Source: Burkholderiaceae bacterium (GTDB lineage: Bacteria; Pseudomonadota; Gammaproteobacteria; Burkholderiales; Burkholderiaceae_C). From it: a DNA stretch of 58,637 nt. A model generated the notes under the pieces. That model was not told where the DNA came from. It searched no databases and saw nothing but the letters and a program-made list of their open reading frames with translations. The position numbers and the translations under genes are program-made. Location of the stretch: assembly GCA_030654805.1 (NCBI GenBank), contig JAURWR010000030.1:1-58637 (forward strand), given 5' to 3'. Below, one piece after another: positions 55,319 to 58,637 of the stretch; position 1 is the first letter of the stretch, and each line of letters begins with the position of its first letter.

Positions 55319-56419
55319 TCATGGCGCCGCGAACGGCGGCCTCTCGAAGCGCTTGAGAAAGCGTCGGTCGATGCGATCCTTCCAGCGCCAGACCCATGCG
55401 CCTTCTGCGGACCACGGGCCCCACGATGCGATCGCGCGGCGGTTGCCGGTTGCCAGCAGCGACAGCACGCGGCGCTGCGGCGTGTAGGCGGCGGGCGTCT
55501 GGCCGCTGACGGCCGCTTGCAGGTTGCGCGACAGCACCGGCCCCATGCGGACTGCAAACACCCCTGCCTTCGGCAGCGGCTGCGCCCAGGCGGCGCAATC
55601 GCCGGTGGCGTAGACCTCGGGGTGCGAGATCGAGCACAGTCGGCGATCGATGCGTATCCAGCCGGGTTCGCTGACAGCCAGACCGGAGGCCCGCTGCCAG
55701 TCATGCGCTTCGGCACCGGTGGCCCACAGCAGCAGGTCGCTGTCTGCGCGCTGCGCGTCGTCGTAGCGTTTGCCCAGTTCAACCGTGGCATCCAGCGAGG
55801 CCAATGTCCGACGGCCGTACTCGATTGCGCCAGGAGCCAGTCCCGGCAACAGATCGACTCCGGCGCTCACCAGCGTCACATGCACCGTGCTGCGCGGCTG
55901 TATCTGGAGGATCCGGTGCCTTACCGCCAGCAGGGCCTCGAAGCCGGCGGCGCCGCCGCCGATGGCGGTGATCGTCACCGGCCGCACGGCCGCGATGCGG
56001 GAAAGCGTGGCCAATGTGGGAACCCACCGGAGGTGCAGCTCACCGAGCGGTCGCAGAGCCAGCAGCGGGGCCGGCGTAGAGGGCGGCGGCCGGAGCGTCG
56101 ATCCGACGTTGAGTGACAGCAGGTCGTAGTCCAGCACCCGCCGGCTGGCGAGCGTCAGCCGGCGTTGCTCGGGATCGAGCTCGACCAGTTCGTCGCGAAC
56201 CCAGTGCGCACCTGCCGCGGCAGCCAGCGCGGCGAAGTCGATGCAGATGTCCTCGTAGCGGTAGTACCCGGCCAGCCAGCCTGGAACCATGCCCGAATAG
56301 GGTGCCAGCGCATGCGGCGACACGACCCACAGCTCGGCGCCTGCAGGTCGATCGGTGATCCAGTCCTTCAGCACCTGCGCGTGGGCGTGTCCGGCGCCGA
56401 TGAGAACGACGCGCTTCAT
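55319..56419 (-). CDS. FAD/NAD(P)-dependent oxidoreductase (Ndh/SelD-associated type)
   Basis: A 366-residue flavoprotein of the pyridine nucleotide-disulfide superfamily. MKRVVLIGAGHAHAQVL is the FAD-binding GxGxxH fingerprint of the branch also found fused to selenide water dikinase. VTITAIGGGAAGFEALLAVRHR is the NAD(P) site, and VYATGDCAAWAQPLPKAGVFAVRMGPVLSRNL is the C-terminal FAD block. No redox-active CxxxxC is present. It is last in a tight minus-strand operon: its start overlaps the stop of the TIGR04282 gene by 4 nt. Confidence 0.9.
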   Translation of the reverse strand: MKRVVLIGAGHAHAQVLKDWITDRPAGAELWVVSPHALAPYSGMVPGWLAGYYRYEDICIDFAALAAAAGAHWVRDELVELDPEQRRLTLASRRVLDYDLLSLNVGSTLRPPPSTPAPLLALRPLGELHLRWVPTLATLSRIAAVRPVTITAIGGGAAGFEALLAVRHRILQIQPRSTVHVTLVSAGVDLLPGLAPGAIEYGRRTLASLDATVELGKRYDDAQRADSDLLLWATGAEAHDWQRASGLAVSEPGWIRIDRRLCSISHPEVYATGDCAAWAQPLPKAGVFAVRMGPVLSRNLQAAVSGQTPAAYTPQRRVLSLLATGNRRAIASWGPWSAEGAWVWRWKDRIDRRFLKRFERPPFAAP

Positions 56420-57030
56420 GCAAGCCAGCCCGCAGGCAGGTGGGCGAGGTCGGTGGCTTCATCGATGTCGTGCACCGGCGCCAGTTCGGCATGTCGCACG
56501 CTGTGTACCCGCAGTCGGGCGCGGGTGTCATCCATGACTCGGGGTGTGCTCCACGTCATGCCTTCAAACAGCCACGGCATCGCATACCGCAGGCCGACCA
56601 GCGCATAGCCGCCATCGTGTGCCGGGACGAAGACCGCGTCGCGCGTGTCGAGCGCAGCGGCGGCTTCGCGCAGGCGGCCAGCATCGAGATGTGGCGCGTC
56701 GGTGCCTATCAGCAGAGCGCGGCCGTGGCCGGCCAGTGCCCGTGCGAAGGCGTGGTGCATGCGCGCGCCCAGGTCGCCATCGAACTGGTTCGACAGCTGC
56801 ACTCGTTCCGATGCGGCACAGCGGCGAAACGCGGGGTGAGATGCATCGGGTGCGCAGCACAGGTCCACCGGACCCAGCGCGCTGGTCAGCGCCTGCTCGA
56901 TCGCATGCACCAGCAGCCGCTCGGCCAGCGTCGCTGCGCCTGCCTCGCCCAGCGTTGGAATCAGGCGCGTCTTCGCATAGCCAGGCTCGGGTGCCTTGGC
57001 CATCACGATTACCGGGCAAGGCCTGCTCAT
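56416..57030 (-). CDS. TIGR04282-type glycosyltransferase (arsenosugar locus type, DUF2064)
   Basis: A 204-residue nucleotide-sugar-type transferase. PVIVMAKAPEPGYAKTRLIPTLGEAGAATLAERLL, IGTDAPHL and VFVPAHDGGYALVGLR are the DUF2064/TIGR04282 signatures. The family name comes from loci with arsenosugar synthesis genes, but the reaction of this member is not established. It overlaps the neighbouring genes by 4 nt on both sides, so it is translated as part of an operon with the TIGR04283 enzyme. ATG at 57030 is the family start. Confidence 0.93.
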   Translation of the reverse strand: MSRPCPVIVMAKAPEPGYAKTRLIPTLGEAGAATLAERLLVHAIEQALTSALGPVDLCCAPDASHPAFRRCAASERVQLSNQFDGDLGARMHHAFARALAGHGRALLIGTDAPHLDAGRLREAAAALDTRDAVFVPAHDGGYALVGLRYAMPWLFEGMTWSTPRVMDDTRARLRVHSVRHAELAPVHDIDEATDLAHLPAGWLA

Positions 57031-57704
57031 CGGTACGAGCGGGCCAGCGTGTCGGCCGGCGTGCCCAGCCAGTAGCGCCAGCGCAGGGACCACATCAGCA
57101 GGATCGTTCGCCAGACCCCATGCCGTTCCCAGCGCCGCCCCGAGGTCACGACACGGGCGCGCAGGCACGCAGGACGGCAGCGCAGGCGCAGGCGGGTCGA
57201 CAGCTCGATGTCTTCCATCAGGGGCTGGTCCGGGAATCCGCCGGCCGATTCGAACAGCGCGCGACGCACGAAGATCGCCTGATCTCCGGTGGCGATGCCG
57301 GTCCAGCGCGATCGAAGGTTCATGAGTGTGGCGATCACCGGCAACATCACCGACCGGCCGGCGATCTCGACGTCAAAGCGGCCCCAATCGACGCCAGCGG
57401 CCAGCGCCGCACCGATCGATGCCATGGCGTCCTCGGGCAGTCGGGTGTCTGCGTGCAGGAACAGCAATGCCTCTCCGCGTGCCGAAGCGGCACCGGCGTT
57501 GAGTTGCTTCGCTCGACCGCGTGGCGCCTGCAGCACCCGATCGGCACCGTCGGTGCAGCGCGCCACGGTGTCGTCGTCACTGCCGCCGTCGATCACCAGG
57601 ACCTCGACACCGGCCTCGCGCAACGCAGAGAGCCCATCGAGCGTGTCGGCGATGGTTGCGGCCTCGTTCCAGGTCGGGATGACGATGGTCAGGGAGGGAC
57701 TCAT
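57027..57704 (-). CDS. TIGR04283-type family 2 glycosyltransferase
   Basis: A 225-residue GT2 enzyme. LTIVIPTWNEAATIADTL, DGGSDDDTVARC, GRAKQLNAGAASARGEALLFLHADTRLPEDA (the DxD-like metal site is ADT) and GDQAIFVRRALFESAGGFPDQPLMEDIELSTRLR define the TIGR04283 family. The C-terminus is basic and aromatic (WSLRWRYWLGTPADTLARSYR). It regularly co-occurs with TIGR04282, as here with 4-nt overlap. It sits 6 nt from the FAD oxidoreductase gene upstream. Confidence 0.94.
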   Translation of the reverse strand: MSPSLTIVIPTWNEAATIADTLDGLSALREAGVEVLVIDGGSDDDTVARCTDGADRVLQAPRGRAKQLNAGAASARGEALLFLHADTRLPEDAMASIGAALAAGVDWGRFDVEIAGRSVMLPVIATLMNLRSRWTGIATGDQAIFVRRALFESAGGFPDQPLMEDIELSTRLRLRCRPACLRARVVTSGRRWERHGVWRTILLMWSLRWRYWLGTPADTLARSYR

Positions 57705-57710
57705 CGCGAC

Positions 57711-58637
57711 TCAACCGCGTTGCCAGGCGTGGAACCGCTCGACCCAGGCCAGCAGGCGCTGCGGCGCGTGGGCGCGCTTCCAGGCGCCGGCGACGTACTT
57801 GTTGGCCTCGGCCAGTGTCGGGTAGGTGTGGATCGTGCCGAGAATCTTGTTGAGACCGATGCCGTGCTTCATCGCCAGCACGTACTCGGCCAGCAGGTCA
57901 CCGGCATGCGCGCCGACGATGGTCGCACCGAGGATCTTGTCCTTGCCTGGCACGGTCAGTACCTTGATGAAGCCCTGCGTGGTTCCGTCGGCGATCGCGC
58001 GGTCCAGGTCATCGAGCGGGAAGCGCGTGACCTCGACCGAAACGCCCTGTGCTGCCGCCTCGGCTTCCGACAGGCCGACGCGCGCCACCTCGGGGTCGGT
58101 GAATGTCGCCCAGGGGATCACCGAATAGTCCACGCGGAAGCTCTTGAAGCGACCGAACAGCGCGTTCACCGCCGCATACCAGGCCTGGTGCGCGGCGACG
58201 TGCGTGAGCTGATAGGGCCCCGCCACATCCCCCACCGCGTAGATGTTGGGGTAGAGCGTCTGGAGGTACGCGTTCGTCTCGATGGTCTTCCTGGCGGACA
58301 GCCCAATGCCGAGCTCCTCGAGGCCGTAGCCCTCGACCCGCGGGCTGCGGCCGACCGCGCAGATCAGCTGGTCGAAGGCGACTGCGCGCTCCAGACCGCC
58401 TTGCCTGACGATCAGACGGCGCTCTCCATCGACGCTCTCGACCCGCAGCGCTTCGTGACCTGTCAGCAGTTCAACGCCGTCGTCGCGCAGCGACTGCGCG
58501 ACGAGTGCCGAGGCGTCTTCGTCTTCGCGACCCAGTACCCGCATCGCCATCTCGACCTGCGTGACCTGGGAGCCGAGCCGCGCAAGACATTGCGCCAGCT
58601 CGCAGCCGATCGGCCCGCCGCCCAGAACCAGCAGGCG
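57711..58637 (-). CDS. Pyridine nucleotide-disulfide oxidoreductase, partial (N-terminus off the window)
   Basis: At least 308 residues, open to the right edge. Visible parts: the NAD-binding loop LVLGGGPIGCELAQCLARLG at the extreme end, ICAVGRSPR, the second FAD block NIYAVGDVAGPYQLTHVAAHQ, and a dimerisation domain with HTYPTLAEANKYVAGAWKR. It resembles mercuric reductase/dihydrolipoamide dehydrogenase relatives often fused to a TVP38 membrane domain in this order. The redox cysteine region and any fused domain lie outside. It is first of the visible operon genes. Confidence 0.88.
   Translation of the reverse strand, partial: RLLVLGGGPIGCELAQCLARLGSQVTQVEMAMRVLGREDEDASALVAQSLRDDGVELLTGHEALRVESVDGERRLIVRQGGLERAVAFDQLICAVGRSPRVEGYGLEELGIGLSARKTIETNAYLQTLYPNIYAVGDVAGPYQLTHVAAHQAWYAAVNALFGRFKSFRVDYSVIPWATFTDPEVARVGLSEAEAAAQGVSVEVTRFPLDDLDRAIADGTTQGFIKVLTVPGKDKILGATIVGAHAGDLLAEYVLAMKHGIGLNKILGTIHTYPTLAEANKYVAGAWKRAHAPQRLLAWVERFHAWQRG

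Overview
The window is high-GC, gene-dense DNA from a motile Gram-negative bacterium. Gene content points to a betaproteobacterium of the order Burkholderiales, probably of the Rubrivivax/Leptothrix/Methylibium kind: a possible rsfS tail followed by rlmH-maf-rng, psd, a flgN-flgM-flgA / flgBCDEFGHIJKL cluster with a sigma-28-like promoter, a DUF3034 barrel beside a truncated haemoglobin, an endonuclease-type MutL, and dispersed hairpin repeats that I recognise from memory as typical of this group. The genus is an inference from these gene families, not a computed result.

Layout. 1-3714: housekeeping genes (rlmH, maf, rng, psd). 3746-7026: a PhnD-like periplasmic binding protein translationally coupled to a membrane GGDEF/EAL protein. 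7143-12470: membrane proteins (BI-1, TerC), a small exported protein and a DUF1800/DUF1501 pair. 12569-18235: an exported protein of unknown function, a YigZ-type protein, a small unknown protein, a LolCDE-like ABC exporter and an OmpA-like lipoprotein. 18263-22672: miaA, an RluF-like pseudouridine synthase with a very long disordered N-terminus, and mutL. 22771-23287: a ParD/ParE-type toxin-antitoxin pair. 23337-28089: dedA, lldD, an exported truncated haemoglobin, DUF3034 and dinB. 28090-28658: a gene-free stretch made of dispersed hairpin repeats.

28659-41294 is a complete early flagellar cluster: flgN-like, flgM and flgA on the minus strand, and flgBCDEFGHIJKL on the plus strand. Together these encode the rod, hook, P and L rings, the hook-filament junctions, and the FlgM checkpoint on sigma-28. 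41347-53648 is a signalling island on its flank: an HDOD protein, a cytosolic histidine kinase with about eight PAS domains paired with an ANTAR response regulator (RNA-binding antitermination type), a second histidine kinase, then Hpt, REC-PAS-GGDEF-EAL and GGDEF genes. A strong sigma-28-like promoter lies upstream of the Hpt-GGDEF genes, which suggests that c-di-GMP turnover is timed with late flagellar gene expression.

53691-58637: a membrane-anchored Mrr-like nuclease with a zinc ribbon, a dienelactone hydrolase, and a tight minus-strand operon. That operon holds two flavin oxidoreductases (one cut by the window edge) flanking the TIGR04282/TIGR04283 glycosyltransferase pair seen in arsenosugar-type loci.

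No rRNA, tRNA, CRISPR array, insertion sequence or prophage was seen. The most interesting items are the kinase/ANTAR pair with a hairpin between its two genes, the sigma-28-linked c-di-GMP operon, the binding-protein/GGDEF-EAL pair, and hairpin repeats that have entered coding sequence in maf and at the end of an ABC ATPase gene.
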